A DNA stretch of 64,000 nt from NCBI RefSeq assembly GCF_049800675.1, contig NZ_JBLOOT010000001.1, positions 620,001 through 684,000 on the forward strand. Direction: 5' to 3'. Every line of letters begins with the position of its first letter. The stretch's first letter is position 1. The position numbers and the translations under genes are program-made. The stretch comes from Cauispirillum nitrogeniifigens. GTDB lineage: Bacteria; Pseudomonadota; Alphaproteobacteria; Rhodospirillales; Rhodospirillaceae. The notes below the pieces were generated by a model. It saw nothing but the letters and a program-made list of their open reading frames with translations, did not search any database and had not been told where the DNA came from. Below are positions 45,819 through 54,777 of the stretch, piece after piece.

Positions 45819-46949
45819 ATGGCGGTGATCGGCATTTCCGGCTCCTACGGGGGCCTCAATCTCGGCGACGAGGCCATCCTGGCGTCCACCCTGCGCCAGT
45901 TGCGGCGGGCGCGGCCGGACGCCGAGATCGTGGTGTTCTCCCGCAATCCCGACCACACGCGCGCGCACCACGACTGCGACCGGGTGCTGTGCCCGCGCGA
46001 GGCACTGCGCGACGAGATCGAGCCCGAGATCCGCCGCCTGGACCTGCTGCTGCTCGGCGGCGGTGGCATTCTCTACGATGCCGAGGCCCGCACCTACCTG
46101 CGCGAGGTGACCATGGCCCAGGACGTCGGCGTGCCCACCTTCGCCTATGCCATCGGCGTCGGCCCGCTGCGCAGCCTGGAGGAACGCATCGCCGTGCGCG
46201 ACGGCCTGAACCGCATGGCCGGCGTCAGCGTGCGGGAGCTGTCGGCCAAGCACCTGCTGGAGGAGATCGGCCTGCGCCGGCCTGTCACCGTCACCGCCGA
46301 CCCGGCGCTGCTGCTGGAGGCGGAACTCTTCCCCGCCGAAGACCTGTCGGCGCGCGGCGTGCCGGCCGACCGGCCGCTGGTCGGCATGTCGGTGCGTGAA
46401 CGCGGCGGCGCGGCGCCGGGCCTGGAGGCCATGCCGTATCACGACCTGCTGGCCGCCACCGCCGACTTCATGGTCCAGCGGTATGGCTGCGACGTGCTGT
46501 TCGTGCCCATGGAGACGGCCGACGTGCGCGAGGCCCACCGGGTGATGAGCCGCATGGTCCAGCCCGACCGCGCCCACCTGCTGCCGTTCGGGGAGTCTCC
46601 CGGCCGCGTGCTCGGGCTGATGAGCCACCTGCGGCTGGCCGTCGGCATGCGGCTGCACTTCCTGATCTTCGCCGCGTTGGCGGGGGTGCCGCTGATGCCC
46701 CTGCCCTATGCCTCCAAGGTCGCCGACCTCGTGCTGGCGCTGGGCTTGCCGAAGGGACTGGCGACCCCGCGCCCCGAAACCGGACTGTTCCTGGCCGAAC
46801 TGGACCGCGCCTGGGACGATGGCACGACCCTGGCGGTGGACCCGGCCCGCCTGGAGGCCCTGAAGGACGCCTCGCGCCGGAACGTGCCGCTGGCGCTGGC
46901 GGCCATGCGCAAGGACATCGGGGAACCCTCACCCCCCCATCCGGCGTAG
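45819..46949 (+). CDS. Polysaccharide pyruvyl transferase family protein (CsaB-like)
   Basis: Adds pyruvate ketal groups to cell-surface sugars. From the ATG at 45819 it has 376 residues. The motifs fit the family: GSYGGLNLGDEAILAS at the start, LLLLGGGGILYD, VRELSAKHLLEEIGL, VTADPALLL, and the C-terminal HLRLAVGMRLHFLIFAALAGVPLMPLPYASKV (given here in pieces: GMRLHFLIFAA and PLMPLPYASK). No S-layer or polysaccharide genes are nearby, so the acceptor is unknown. A GAGGATGAGGAG ribosome site precedes the start. Confidence 0.88.
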   Translation: MAVIGISGSYGGLNLGDEAILASTLRQLRRARPDAEIVVFSRNPDHTRAHHDCDRVLCPREALRDEIEPEIRRLDLLLLGGGGILYDAEARTYLREVTMAQDVGVPTFAYAIGVGPLRSLEERIAVRDGLNRMAGVSVRELSAKHLLEEIGLRRPVTVTADPALLLEAELFPAEDLSARGVPADRPLVGMSVRERGGAAPGLEAMPYHDLLAATADFMVQRYGCDVLFVPMETADVREAHRVMSRMVQPDRAHLLPFGESPGRVLGLMSHLRLAVGMRLHFLIFAALAGVPLMPLPYASKVADLVLALGLPKGLATPRPETGLFLAELDRAWDDGTTLAVDPARLEALKDASRRNVPLALAAMRKDIGEPSPPHPA

Positions 46950-46984
46950 GTCAGGACAAGCCCACAGCCGGAGGAGTCGGCGCC

Positions 46985-48403
46985 GTGCCTTCCTTGCCCC
47001 GGCCGAGCACGCCGGAAACCCTTACCCTGGCGCCGCGCACGGCGACCGTCGCGGCGCGCTGCGACGTGCTGGTGGTCGGCGGCGGCCCCGCCGGCATCGG
47101 CGCCGCCCTCGGCGCGGCGTGGAGCGGCGCCGACGTCGTCCTGGCGGAGCGCTACGGCTTCCTCGGCGGCAACGCCACCGCCGCGTTGGTGATGCCGCTG
47201 ATGTCGTTCCACACCCAGTCGAAGACGCCGGCGCAGCCGCTGGACACCCTCAGCTTCCTGCCCACCGACCACGGCACCGGCGACCCGGTGGTGGGCGGCG
47301 CCCTGACCGCCTTTCTGGAGCGCCTGTTCGCCCTGCGCGGCGCCATCCGGCCGTCGGAGAAGACGGGCTTCGTGGTCCCCTTCGACCCCGAGATGTTCAA
47401 GCTGGCGGCCCAGGAGGTCGTTGATGAGGCCGGCGTGAAGCTGCTGTTCCACGCCTTCGCCTCGGGCGTTACCGAAGGCACGCGGCCGCGCGGCGTGGTG
47501 TTTGAGAGCAAGTCGGGGCCGCTGGTGGTGCAGGCCGACATCGTCGTCGACTGCACGGGCGACGGCGACATCGCGGCGGCGGCCGGCGCCCGCTACGAGG
47601 TCGGCCGGCCCGAGGACGGGCTGGTGCAGCCCATGACCCTGATGTTCCGCATGGTCGGCTTCGATGCCGACGCCTTCACCGACTACGTCGCCGGGCACCC
47701 CGACCAGTGGCGCGGCGTGCACGGCCTGTGGGACCTGATCGCCCAGGGCACCGCCACCGGGGAACTGACCCTGCCGCGCGAGGACATCCTGTTCTTCGCC
47801 ACGCCGCACGCCGGGGAGATCAGCCTCAACTGCACCCGTGTCACTGGCGCGCTGGGGACCAGCGTGTGGGACCTGACGCGGGCGGAAATGGCCAGCCACG
47901 CCCAGATGGCCCAGATTGCCCGCTTCCTGCGCGACCGCGTGCCCGGCTTCCAGGACGCCCGCGTCGTGCAAAGTGGTGTGCAGGTGGGGGTGCGGGAGTC
48001 GCGCCGCATCGTCGGCGACTACACCCTCACCGCCGAGGACGTTCTGGAGGCCCGCAAGTTCGACGACGGCATCGCCCGCAGCACCTATCCCGTCGACATC
48101 CACAATCCCAAGGGCAAGGGCACGGTGCTGCGCCGCCTGCCGCCGGGCGAATGGTACGACGTGCCCCTGCGCGCCCTGCTGCCCCAGGGGCTCGACGACC
48201 TGCTGGTGGCCGGCCGCTGCCTGTCGGGCACGCACGAGGCCCACTCGTCCTACCGCGTCACGCCCACGGCCATGGCCACCGGGCACGCCGCCGGGGTCGC
48301 CGCCGCCCTGGCCGCCCGCCGCAAGTGCGGCCTGCGCGACATCGGCCACCGCACCCTCCAGGCGGAGCTATGGCGCCAGGGCGGCAGCATCGTTCCGCCA
48401 TGA
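46985..48403 (+). CDS. FAD-dependent oxidoreductase
   Basis: The 472 residues start at a GTG with a GGAGGAGT ribosome site, 35 bp after the pyruvyl transferase. The dinucleotide motif VVGGGPAGIGAALGAAW is at 30-46, followed by RYGFLGGNATAA. DIVVDCTGDGDIAAAAGARYE sits near 190 and LLVAGRCLSGTHEAHSSYR near the C-terminus. This is the FAD_oxidored (PF12831-like) type, annotated in many bacteria as FAD-dependent oxidoreductase of unknown substrate. Co-transcription with the pyruvyl transferase is likely, but no shared pathway is evident. Confidence 0.88.
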   Translation: MPSLPRPSTPETLTLAPRTATVAARCDVLVVGGGPAGIGAALGAAWSGADVVLAERYGFLGGNATAALVMPLMSFHTQSKTPAQPLDTLSFLPTDHGTGDPVVGGALTAFLERLFALRGAIRPSEKTGFVVPFDPEMFKLAAQEVVDEAGVKLLFHAFASGVTEGTRPRGVVFESKSGPLVVQADIVVDCTGDGDIAAAAGARYEVGRPEDGLVQPMTLMFRMVGFDADAFTDYVAGHPDQWRGVHGLWDLIAQGTATGELTLPREDILFFATPHAGEISLNCTRVTGALGTSVWDLTRAEMASHAQMAQIARFLRDRVPGFQDARVVQSGVQVGVRESRRIVGDYTLTAEDVLEARKFDDGIARSTYPVDIHNPKGKGTVLRRLPPGEWYDVPLRALLPQGLDDLLVAGRCLSGTHEAHSSYRVTPTAMATGHAAGVAAALAARRKCGLRDIGHRTLQAELWRQGGSIVPP

Positions 48404-48427
48404 CATCGCCGCGGCGCGCAAAAAGAG

Positions 48428-48463
48428 AAGGCGCGCCTGGCTGAGGTGCCGGGCACGCCTTTC
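48428..48463. terminator. Bidirectional terminator
   Basis: AAGGCG (48428) pairs with CGCCTT (48456), extended by flanking AGA/TCT. A-rich sequence before and T-rich sequence after give T-runs in both directions. It separates the convergent FAD oxidoreductase and the 70-residue protein genes. Confidence 0.6.
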
Positions 48464-48500
48464 TTCGTATCGGTGTGCTGGATGCGTGGCGAAGACCGCC

Positions 48501-48713
48501 TTACATGCCCACGCGGCCGATCTGCTTGAACTTCACCGGGACGCCGGATTCGCTGGTCACCAGCTTGCCGTCGATGGTGCCGGCGACGTAGGAGCCGTGG
48601 CCGACGTGGCGGCCGACGTACAGAACCGGACGGACTTCCTTGCCGTTCAGGTAGCGCTTGCCGGATTCGCCCTTGTCGCCCATCGAGGCCTTGGCGGTCT
48701 TCGAGGTAGCCAT
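48501..48713 (-). CDS. Small basic protein of unknown function, 70 residues
   Basis: The ATG at 48713 with an AAGGA site gives 70 residues: a Lys/Ser-rich start (MATSKTAKASMGDKGESGKR) and a small beta-rich domain (LNGKEVRPVLYVGRHVGHG, GTIDGKLVTSESG, PVKFKQIGRVGM). It has its own promoter region, ribosome site and terminator, so I take it as real. It reads like a compact OB/SH3-sized nucleic-acid or ribosome-associated protein, but that is only an impression. The much longer frame upstream to 49772 is a shadow of the GH15 gene. Confidence 0.75.
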   Translation of the reverse strand: MATSKTAKASMGDKGESGKRYLNGKEVRPVLYVGRHVGHGSYVAGTIDGKLVTSESGVPVKFKQIGRVGM

Positions 48714-48929
48714 TGTAGTCCTTGCTCCACACTGGGCCGCGCCTGCCGCGCAGCTTGTTGAGCGCCGATACATACCCGAGTCGGCGAACCATGAGAATAC
48801 TATTCTGAAGTTTATGCGGTGGATAAGGCAAAAACGCCTGAGAATCCATCGACCTACGCCGCCACCACCAGCAGCGCCGGGGCGTTGTTTAACCCAGTGA
48901 CATAGAAACCACGCGCGCGGGAGGGGCCG
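48714..48929. promoter_or_regulatory. Divergent promoter region with an AGAATA-C-TATTCT palindrome
   Basis: This 216-bp, relatively AT-rich gap separates the 70-residue protein gene from the GH15 gene. The 13-bp perfect inverted repeat AGAATA-C-TATTCT lies at 48794-48806, a candidate operator. No gene is seen in it. Confidence 0.4.
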
Positions 48930-50720
48930 ATGACCAGCCAACGCATCGAGGACTACGCCCTCATCGGCGACACCCACACCGCCGCGCTGGTCGGCCGCGA
49001 CGGCTCCATCGACTGGCTGTGCCTGCCGCGCTTCGACGCCGCCGCCTGCTTCGCCGCCCTGCTCGGCACCCCCGAACACGGCCGCTGGAAGATCGCCCCG
49101 GACGCCGAGGTCACGGCGGTGGAGCGACGTTACCTGGGCCAGTCCTTGGTGCTGTCGACGGTCATGACCTGCGCTCAGGGCAGCGTGGAGATCATCGACT
49201 TCATGCCCAAGGCCGAAGGCTTCGACCGCGCCGACCTGGTGCGATTGGTGCGTGGCCGCGGCGGATGCGTGCCGATGGCCGTGGATCTGGCGTTCCGCAT
49301 GGACTACGGGCACATCGTGCCGTGGGTCCGCCACGTCGGTACGGAGATCCACGCGGTGGCCGGACCGGACCACCTGCACCTCGCCGCGCCGGTGGCGTTC
49401 ACCGGCGACAACCGGCACAGCCGCGCGACCTTCGACATCGCCGAGGGGGAGAGCAAGGCATTCGTCCTGACGTGGTTCCCCTCCCACCACGCGCCACCCG
49501 AGCCGCAGGACCCTGAGCAACTTCTGGACGCCACCCGCGACTGGTGGCAGCGGTGGGCCGACCGGAGTACGCACCGCACCCGCTGGGACGGCGCCGTGCA
49601 ACGCTCCCTGCTCACCCTCAAGGCGCTGACCTACAGCCCCACCGGGGGCATCGTGGCGGCGCCGACGGCGAGCCTGCCGGAATGGATCGGCGGCGTCCGC
49701 AACTGGGACTACCGCTACTGCTGGCTGCGCGATGCCGGCCTGACGCTGGCCGCCCTGCTGCGCACGGGCCACCGGGAGGAGGCCGTCGCCTGGCGCGAAT
49801 GGCTGCTGCGGGCGGTGGCCGGCGAGCCGTCTCAGTTGCAGATCATGTACGGCATCGCCGGGGAGCGCATGCTGGAGGAACGCATCCTCGACTGGCTGCC
49901 GGGGTACGAGGGCAGCACCCCCGTCCGCGTCGGCAACGAGGCCGTCGAGCAGCTACAGTTGGACGTGTACGGTCAGGTGCTCGGCGTCTTCCACCTGAGC
50001 TACCGGCAGAAGGTGGAGCCCGTCGAGGATAGCTGGGACCTCCAGAAATGCCTGCTGGAGGACTTGGAGGAGCGGTGGCGCCTGCCCGACGCGGGCATCT
50101 GGGAGGTGCGCGGCAGCCGCCGCCACTACGTGCATTCCAAGGTGATGTGCTGGATGGCCTTCGACCGCGCGCTGGCGGCGGCCCACGACTTCGGCCTGGA
50201 GGCGCCGGTGGCGCGGTGGACGGCGGTGCGCGACGCCATTCATGCCGAGGTCTGCGACCGTGGCTTCAGCGCACGGCGCGGCGCCTTCGTGCAGTCCTAC
50301 GGCGGCGAGACGCTGGACGCCTCCCTGCTGATGATCCCCCTCCTCGGCTTCCTGCCGCCGGAGGACCCGCGCGTGGTCGGCACGGTCGAGGCCATCGAGC
50401 GCGACCTGGGCGTCGACGGCCTGGTCTACCGCTACCACTGGGAGGAAACCCGCGACGGCTTCGACCACCCGGAAGGCGCCTTCCTGGTGTGCTCCTTCTG
50501 GCTGGTCGAGGCCCTGACCATGATCGGCCGCCACGACGACGCCGAGGCGCTGTTCGAGCGGCTCCTCGGCCTCGCCAACGACGTCGGCCTCTATGGCGAG
50601 CAGTTCGACCCGCGCAGCGGCCGCCACCTGGGCAACTTCCCGCAGGCGTTCTCCCACGTCGGGCTGATCTCGGCCGCCAACCGCCTGGCCGCCCGCGCGG
50701 ACAGGAAGCCGACGGCCTGA
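48930..50720 (+). CDS. Glycoside hydrolase family 15 protein (glucoamylase/trehalase-like)
   Basis: The 596 residues start with the trehalase-like N-terminal domain (IEDYALIGDTHTAALVGRDG, SIDWLCLPRFD). The (alpha/alpha)6 catalytic barrel follows, with NWDYRYCWLRDAG, SQLQIMYGIAGERMLEERIL and the C-terminal VCSFWLVEAL. Bacterial proteins of this length without a signal peptide are usually cytoplasmic and some hydrolyse trehalose. No trehalose synthesis or glycogen genes are nearby. A GGGAGGGG ribosome site precedes the ATG. Confidence 0.93.
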   Translation: MTSQRIEDYALIGDTHTAALVGRDGSIDWLCLPRFDAAACFAALLGTPEHGRWKIAPDAEVTAVERRYLGQSLVLSTVMTCAQGSVEIIDFMPKAEGFDRADLVRLVRGRGGCVPMAVDLAFRMDYGHIVPWVRHVGTEIHAVAGPDHLHLAAPVAFTGDNRHSRATFDIAEGESKAFVLTWFPSHHAPPEPQDPEQLLDATRDWWQRWADRSTHRTRWDGAVQRSLLTLKALTYSPTGGIVAAPTASLPEWIGGVRNWDYRYCWLRDAGLTLAALLRTGHREEAVAWREWLLRAVAGEPSQLQIMYGIAGERMLEERILDWLPGYEGSTPVRVGNEAVEQLQLDVYGQVLGVFHLSYRQKVEPVEDSWDLQKCLLEDLEERWRLPDAGIWEVRGSRRHYVHSKVMCWMAFDRALAAAHDFGLEAPVARWTAVRDAIHAEVCDRGFSARRGAFVQSYGGETLDASLLMIPLLGFLPPEDPRVVGTVEAIERDLGVDGLVYRYHWEETRDGFDHPEGAFLVCSFWLVEALTMIGRHDDAEALFERLLGLANDVGLYGEQFDPRSGRHLGNFPQAFSHVGLISAANRLAARADRKPTA

Positions 50721-50730
50721 GACGGCGCCC

Positions 50731-51351
50731 TCAGAAACCGCCTTCCACGGTGGTCAGGCCGAGCATCAGCCAGCTCTGCATGCCGCCGCGATAGTACTGG
50801 ATCCGGTCGGCCGGGTAGCCTTCGCGGATCATCGCCTTGATGGCGGTCGGCGACTGCCCGCACCACGGGCCGTTGCAGAACAGGACCACGGGGTCGGCCT
50901 TGGCGCAGTCCCATTTGTCGGCGCCCTTGGTGCAGCCGAACTCGTTCAGGCGCATGGCCATTTCCGTGTACGGCACGTTGATGGCGCCGGGGATGGTGCC
51001 CTTGAGGTGCCACTCGATGGTGCGGGAATCCACCACCTTGGCCTTGCCGTCCTTGAGGATGTCCAGCATCTCCAGTTCGCCGATGGTGGCGACGCCCGGC
51101 GCCGCCGACATCGGCTGGATGCAGAACGGCGGACACTTGCGCGATGTCTTGGCGAAGTCGCCCTGGATGGTGGCCTCCAGGTCCTGGGTGCGCTTGATCA
51201 CCACCGGACCGTCGGGGGTCTGAACCTCCACCTGCATCAGCCCGCCGGTGATGCCCACCTCCCCCTCCGCCGCGCGGGCGGACAGGCCGCCCAGGAGCAG
51301 CGGGGTGGCGAGGGCGAGAACGGCGAGCGCGCGTCCGAACCAGGTCTTCAT
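50731..51351 (-). CDS. Periplasmic rhodanese-like protein with N-terminal CPPFC motif
   Basis: From the ATG at 51351 the precursor has 206 residues with a signal peptide ending near SARAAEG. The rhodanese domain covers about 90-200. Its active loop is LFCNGPWCGQS with Cys159 and Cys164. A separate RKCPPFCIQPM segment (Cys73, Cys77) precedes it and is not part of the rhodanese fold. Sulfur transfer or thiol redox work in the periplasm is likely. It lies 100 bp downstream of paaY on the same strand and convergent with the GH15 gene. Confidence 0.85.
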   Translation of the reverse strand: MKTWFGRALAVLALATPLLLGGLSARAAEGEVGITGGLMQVEVQTPDGPVVIKRTQDLEATIQGDFAKTSRKCPPFCIQPMSAAPGVATIGELEMLDILKDGKAKVVDSRTIEWHLKGTIPGAINVPYTEMAMRLNEFGCTKGADKWDCAKADPVVLFCNGPWCGQSPTAIKAMIREGYPADRIQYYRGGMQSWLMLGLTTVEGGF

Positions 51352-51451
51352 GGGTGCTTCCTCCGGGATGACGACCCCTTGCGCGGGGTGCTGTTGTGCC
51401 GCCAGCGTAGCGAGTCGTCCTCCCGGAAGCATTAGATTTCCGTCATAAACA

Positions 51452-52051
51452 CTACTTCTTCAGTTCGTAGAGGGGCTTGGTCTCCCCGGCCTGGAGCGTG
51501 GGGCGGTCGGCCTCCAGTTCGGCCAGCGGCTGGCATTCGACCATCCCCCGCAGGGACCGCCGGGCCAGATCCTGATAGGTCCGGGTGCCGTCGACCTTCC
51601 ACGCGTACTCGGCATCGGACACCTGGCGGAGGATCTTGCCGGGGATGCCGGCGACCAGCGAGCGCGGCGGGATCTTCATGTCGGCCTTGACGAAGCACAT
51701 GGCGGCGACGATGCACTCCTCGCCGACCTCGGCATTGTCCATGATCACGCTGTTCATGCCCACCAGCGCCCCGCGCCGCACCACGCAGCCATGCAGGACG
51801 GCGCCATGGCCGATATGGCCGTCCTTCTCGATGACGCTTTCGGTGCCGGGGAAACCGTGCATGGTGCAGTTGTCCTGGATGTTGCTGCCTTCCTCCAGGC
51901 GCAGGCGGCCAAAGTCGCCGCGCAGGGAGCAGCTCGGCCCTACGTACACGCCCGGCCCGACGATGACGTCGCCGATGAGGATGGCGGTGGGGTGGATGTA
52001 GGCGTCGCGGTGGACCACGGGGCGCACGCCGTCGATGGCATAGAAGGGCAT
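51452..52051 (-). CDS. paaY: Phenylacetate degradation hexapeptide-repeat thioesterase PaaY
   Basis: Trimeric left-handed beta-helix protein of the gamma-carbonic-anhydrase-like family. In the paa pathway it hydrolyses the dead-end ring CoA ester that would otherwise drain CoA. The 199 residues align closely with my memory of E. coli PaaY: PFYAIDGVRPVVHRDAYIHP, the block ILIGDVIVGPGVYVGPSCSL, NIQDNCTMHGFPG, GHIGHGAVLHGC and LVGMNSVIMDNA. The His residues of the metal site are present. An ATG at 52051 fits the family start. It is separated from the rest of the paa cluster by 4 kb. Confidence 0.9.
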   Translation of the reverse strand: MPFYAIDGVRPVVHRDAYIHPTAILIGDVIVGPGVYVGPSCSLRGDFGRLRLEEGSNIQDNCTMHGFPGTESVIEKDGHIGHGAVLHGCVVRRGALVGMNSVIMDNAEVGEECIVAAMCFVKADMKIPPRSLVAGIPGKILRQVSDAEYAWKVDGTRTYQDLARRSLRGMVECQPLAELEADRPTLQAGETKPLYELKK

Positions 52052-52166
52052 GGAAACCGTCTCCTCTGGGGTCTTGTCGGTTGCCTCAAGGGATAGCCCC
52101 CCGACGGGCGCTTGCCAAGCCGTGCCGCCGGTGTGAGCCTGAAGCGGCAACGGCGAGGAGGCGGGC

Positions 52167-52589
52167 ATGTGGTGGCTGGACCTGGGGGCTCCGCAGTGGG
52201 AGTGCGTGCACTTCGGCACGGCGGCGCGCGGCCGGGAGTTCGTCGACAAGGCCCGCCAGGCGCGCCTGTTCGTGGCCCAGGCGAGTCTCGCCGGCGTCAC
52301 CGAGGAACGCGGCCTGATCGCCCGGCTGGCCGAGCCCCTGCCCTTCCCCGCCACCTTCGTCGCCACCTGGGACGGCCTGCACGACGGCCTGGGCGACCTG
52401 CGCGGCATGATCGGCGCGCCGGGGCTGGCGCTGCTGCTGACCGACTGCCGGCCGCTGTGGACCTCCGCCCCCGAACTGACCGGCCCGCTGCTGGAGCTGT
52501 GGCTGTCGGCGGCCTACCGCTGGAGCCTGGACCGCAGCCCGGCGCATACCGCGCCGGGGCGCCCGTTTCACCTTTTCGTGCAGTGGTAA
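52167..52589 (+). CDS. Barstar-family protein
   Basis: The 140 residues resemble the RNase inhibitor barstar. A short N-terminal domain comes first, then LAEPLPFPATFVATWDGLHDGLGDLRG, given in parts as FPATFVATWDGLHDGL, which matches the barstar pattern FPxxFGxNWDALxDxL. Late positions include LLLTDCRPLW and a C-terminal FHLFVQW. No barnase-type RNase gene lies next to it. It could be an immunity protein for an exogenous toxin or an RNase regulator. Divergent from paaY. Confidence 0.8.
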   Translation: MWWLDLGAPQWECVHFGTAARGREFVDKARQARLFVAQASLAGVTEERGLIARLAEPLPFPATFVATWDGLHDGLGDLRGMIGAPGLALLLTDCRPLWTSAPELTGPLLELWLSAAYRWSLDRSPAHTAPGRPFHLFVQW

Positions 52590-52700
52590 AAGGCGCTGCC
52601 GGGACGCGATAATACTTTAGACCCATACTTTTTGGTATTGCCGATAAACCAAATTGGTTATTCCATGTCCGACGACATATCTTTCGGATGGGGCGTGGTC
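52590..52700. promoter_or_regulatory. Promoter region of the NIT-domain chemoreceptor, with AACCAA-A-TTGGTT palindrome
   Basis: This AT-rich gap contains the perfect 13-bp inverted repeat AACCAA-A-TTGGTT at 52647-52659, about 40 bp upstream of the chosen start, a candidate operator. In-frame ATG codons at 52632 and 52665 fall in or next to it and are not preferred. Confidence 0.4.
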
Positions 52701-54755
52701 ATGACCAGATTGAACGATCTCAAGATCAGAACGCGGGTACTCCTGGCCTTTCTGCTGCCCCTGGGCGTCGTCCTGTGGCTCAGCGGCGACAAGCTTTGGA
52801 CCACTTGGTCGCTGGCGGCAAAGGCCGACCGGCTGGAGCAGGTGTCCGGTGTCGCCGTCGGCGTCGGCAACCTGATTCACGAGTTGCAGGTGGAGCGCGG
52901 CATGAGCGGCGTCTATGTCGGCAGCGGCGGCACCCGCTTCCGGGGGGAGATCGCCGGCCAGCGGAGCCAGACCGACGAGCAGCTTGCCCGCCTGCGCGCC
53001 ACCGTCGCCGGCACGCCGGCCGACGCTTTCGGGCCGGCTCTGGCGAAGGCCCTGAAGGATGCCCTGCGCGAACTGGAGGGGCTGGCGGCCCTGCGCGGCC
53101 GCATGGACAGCCTGGCGCTGTCGGCCAACGACGCCACCGGCGTCTTTACCGCCGTCAACCGTCAGCTCCTGGCCCTGGTGCCGATGATGCAGCGGCTGAC
53201 CGACGATGCCAGGCTCAACGCCACCATCGCCGCCTATGGCGCCCTGATGGAAAGCAAGGAGCGCGCCGGACAGGAACGCGCCGCCGGTGCCGCCGGATTC
53301 GCCGCCGGCAAACTCGACCTCGCCCAGTTGCGGCGCTTCCAGACCATCGGCGCCGAGCAGGACACCTGGCTCCAGGTGTTCCGCAACCGCGCCCTGCCCG
53401 ATCAGGTCAGCCTCTTCGACCAGACGGTTGCCGGCTCCACCGTGGCGGAGGTCGACCGCCTGCGGGGCATCGCCATCGACAGCTTTGATACCGGCACCGT
53501 CGGCGGGGTGAGCGGCGAGACGTGGTTCAACGCCGCCACCGCCCGCATCGACCTGTTCAAGAAGGTCGAGGACGCCATGACGGCCAGCCTCAAGCGGCAG
53601 GCCGACGACCTGCACAGCGCCGCCCTGGGCGCGTTCACCACCACGGGCGTGATCCTGCTGGTGGTGCTGGCCCTGACCCTGGCCTTCGCCATCGTCGTCG
53701 TGCGCGGCATCACCGGCCCCCTGGCGAGCATCCGGCGCATCATGGAGCATCTCGCCGGGGGCGACCTGGACATCGCCGTCGACGGCACCGGGCGCAAGGA
53801 CGAGGTCGGCGACATGGCCCGTGCCGTCGATGTCTTCAAGGTCAACATGACCAGGGCCCGCGCCCTGGAGGCCGAGCAGGAGCAGGCCCGCCGCGCCCGC
53901 GAGGCCCGCGCCGCCGCCATCGAAACCCTGACCCGCGACTTCGACGACGCCATCAGCCGGTCGTTGTCGGTGGTCGCCGGCGCGGCCACGCAGATGGAGG
54001 GCAGCGCCCAGAGCCTGTCGTCAACGGCGCAGCAGACCAACGCCCAGTCGGCCATCGTCGCCGCCGCCTCGGAAGAAGCGTCGAGCAACGTACAGACGGT
54101 GGCGGCGGCGGCCAACCAGCTGTCGGCCTCCATCACCGAGATCGGCCGTCAGGTCGAGCAGTCGACTTCCATCGCCCAGCAGGCGGTGGCCGAGGCCAGG
54201 CGCACCGACACCATGGTCCAGGGGCTGGCCGACGCCGCCGGACGCATCGGCGAGGTCATCGGCCTGATCAACGACATCGCCAGCCAGACCAACCTGCTGG
54301 CCCTGAACGCCACCATCGAGGCCGCCCGCGCCGGGGAGGCCGGCAAGGGCTTCGCCGTCGTCGCCAACGAGGTCAAGGCCCTGGCCAACGCCACCAGCAA
54401 GGCCACCGAGGACATCAGCGGCCAGATCGCCACCGTGCAGAAGGCCACCCAGGAGGCGGTGGAGGTCATTCGCGGCATCGGCAAGACCATCACTTCCATC
54501 AACCAGATCTCCATGGCCATCGCCTCGGCCGTGGAGGAGCAGTCCGCCGCCACCGAGGAGATCGCCCGCAACGTCCAGCAAGCCTCGGCCGGGGCGCGCG
54601 AAGTGTCGTCCAACATCCAGGGCGTCAGCCAGGCCGCCGAGGCCACCGGCCACGCCGCCGGCGAAGTCCTGTCGGCTGCCGGGGAGATGAACCGCCAGAC
54701 CACCCAGGTGGAAGGGCTCGTCCGCCACTTCCTCGACGGCGTCCGCGCCGCCTGA
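52701..54755 (+). CDS. Methyl-accepting chemotaxis protein with nitrate/nitrite-sensor (NIT-like) domain
   Basis: From the ATG at 52701 the protein has 684 residues. One membrane helix is at about 12-30 and another at about 314-336. The periplasmic part between them is helical and contains HELQVERGMSGVYVGSGGTRF, the signature region of NIT domains. A HAMP domain follows (ITGPLASIRRIMEHLAGGDL), then the signalling domain with LNDIASQTNLLALNATIEAA near 525. The ligand is unproven. It is the second chemoreceptor in the window; the one at the left edge is soluble. The chemotaxis kinase genes are not here. Confidence 0.9.
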   Translation: MTRLNDLKIRTRVLLAFLLPLGVVLWLSGDKLWTTWSLAAKADRLEQVSGVAVGVGNLIHELQVERGMSGVYVGSGGTRFRGEIAGQRSQTDEQLARLRATVAGTPADAFGPALAKALKDALRELEGLAALRGRMDSLALSANDATGVFTAVNRQLLALVPMMQRLTDDARLNATIAAYGALMESKERAGQERAAGAAGFAAGKLDLAQLRRFQTIGAEQDTWLQVFRNRALPDQVSLFDQTVAGSTVAEVDRLRGIAIDSFDTGTVGGVSGETWFNAATARIDLFKKVEDAMTASLKRQADDLHSAALGAFTTTGVILLVVLALTLAFAIVVVRGITGPLASIRRIMEHLAGGDLDIAVDGTGRKDEVGDMARAVDVFKVNMTRARALEAEQEQARRAREARAAAIETLTRDFDDAISRSLSVVAGAATQMEGSAQSLSSTAQQTNAQSAIVAAASEEASSNVQTVAAAANQLSASITEIGRQVEQSTSIAQQAVAEARRTDTMVQGLADAAGRIGEVIGLINDIASQTNLLALNATIEAARAGEAGKGFAVVANEVKALANATSKATEDISGQIATVQKATQEAVEVIRGIGKTITSINQISMAIASAVEEQSAATEEIARNVQQASAGAREVSSNIQGVSQAAEATGHAAGEVLSAAGEMNRQTTQVEGLVRHFLDGVRAA

Positions 54756-54777
54756 GGGGGCTTTCCCCAGGGCTCCA

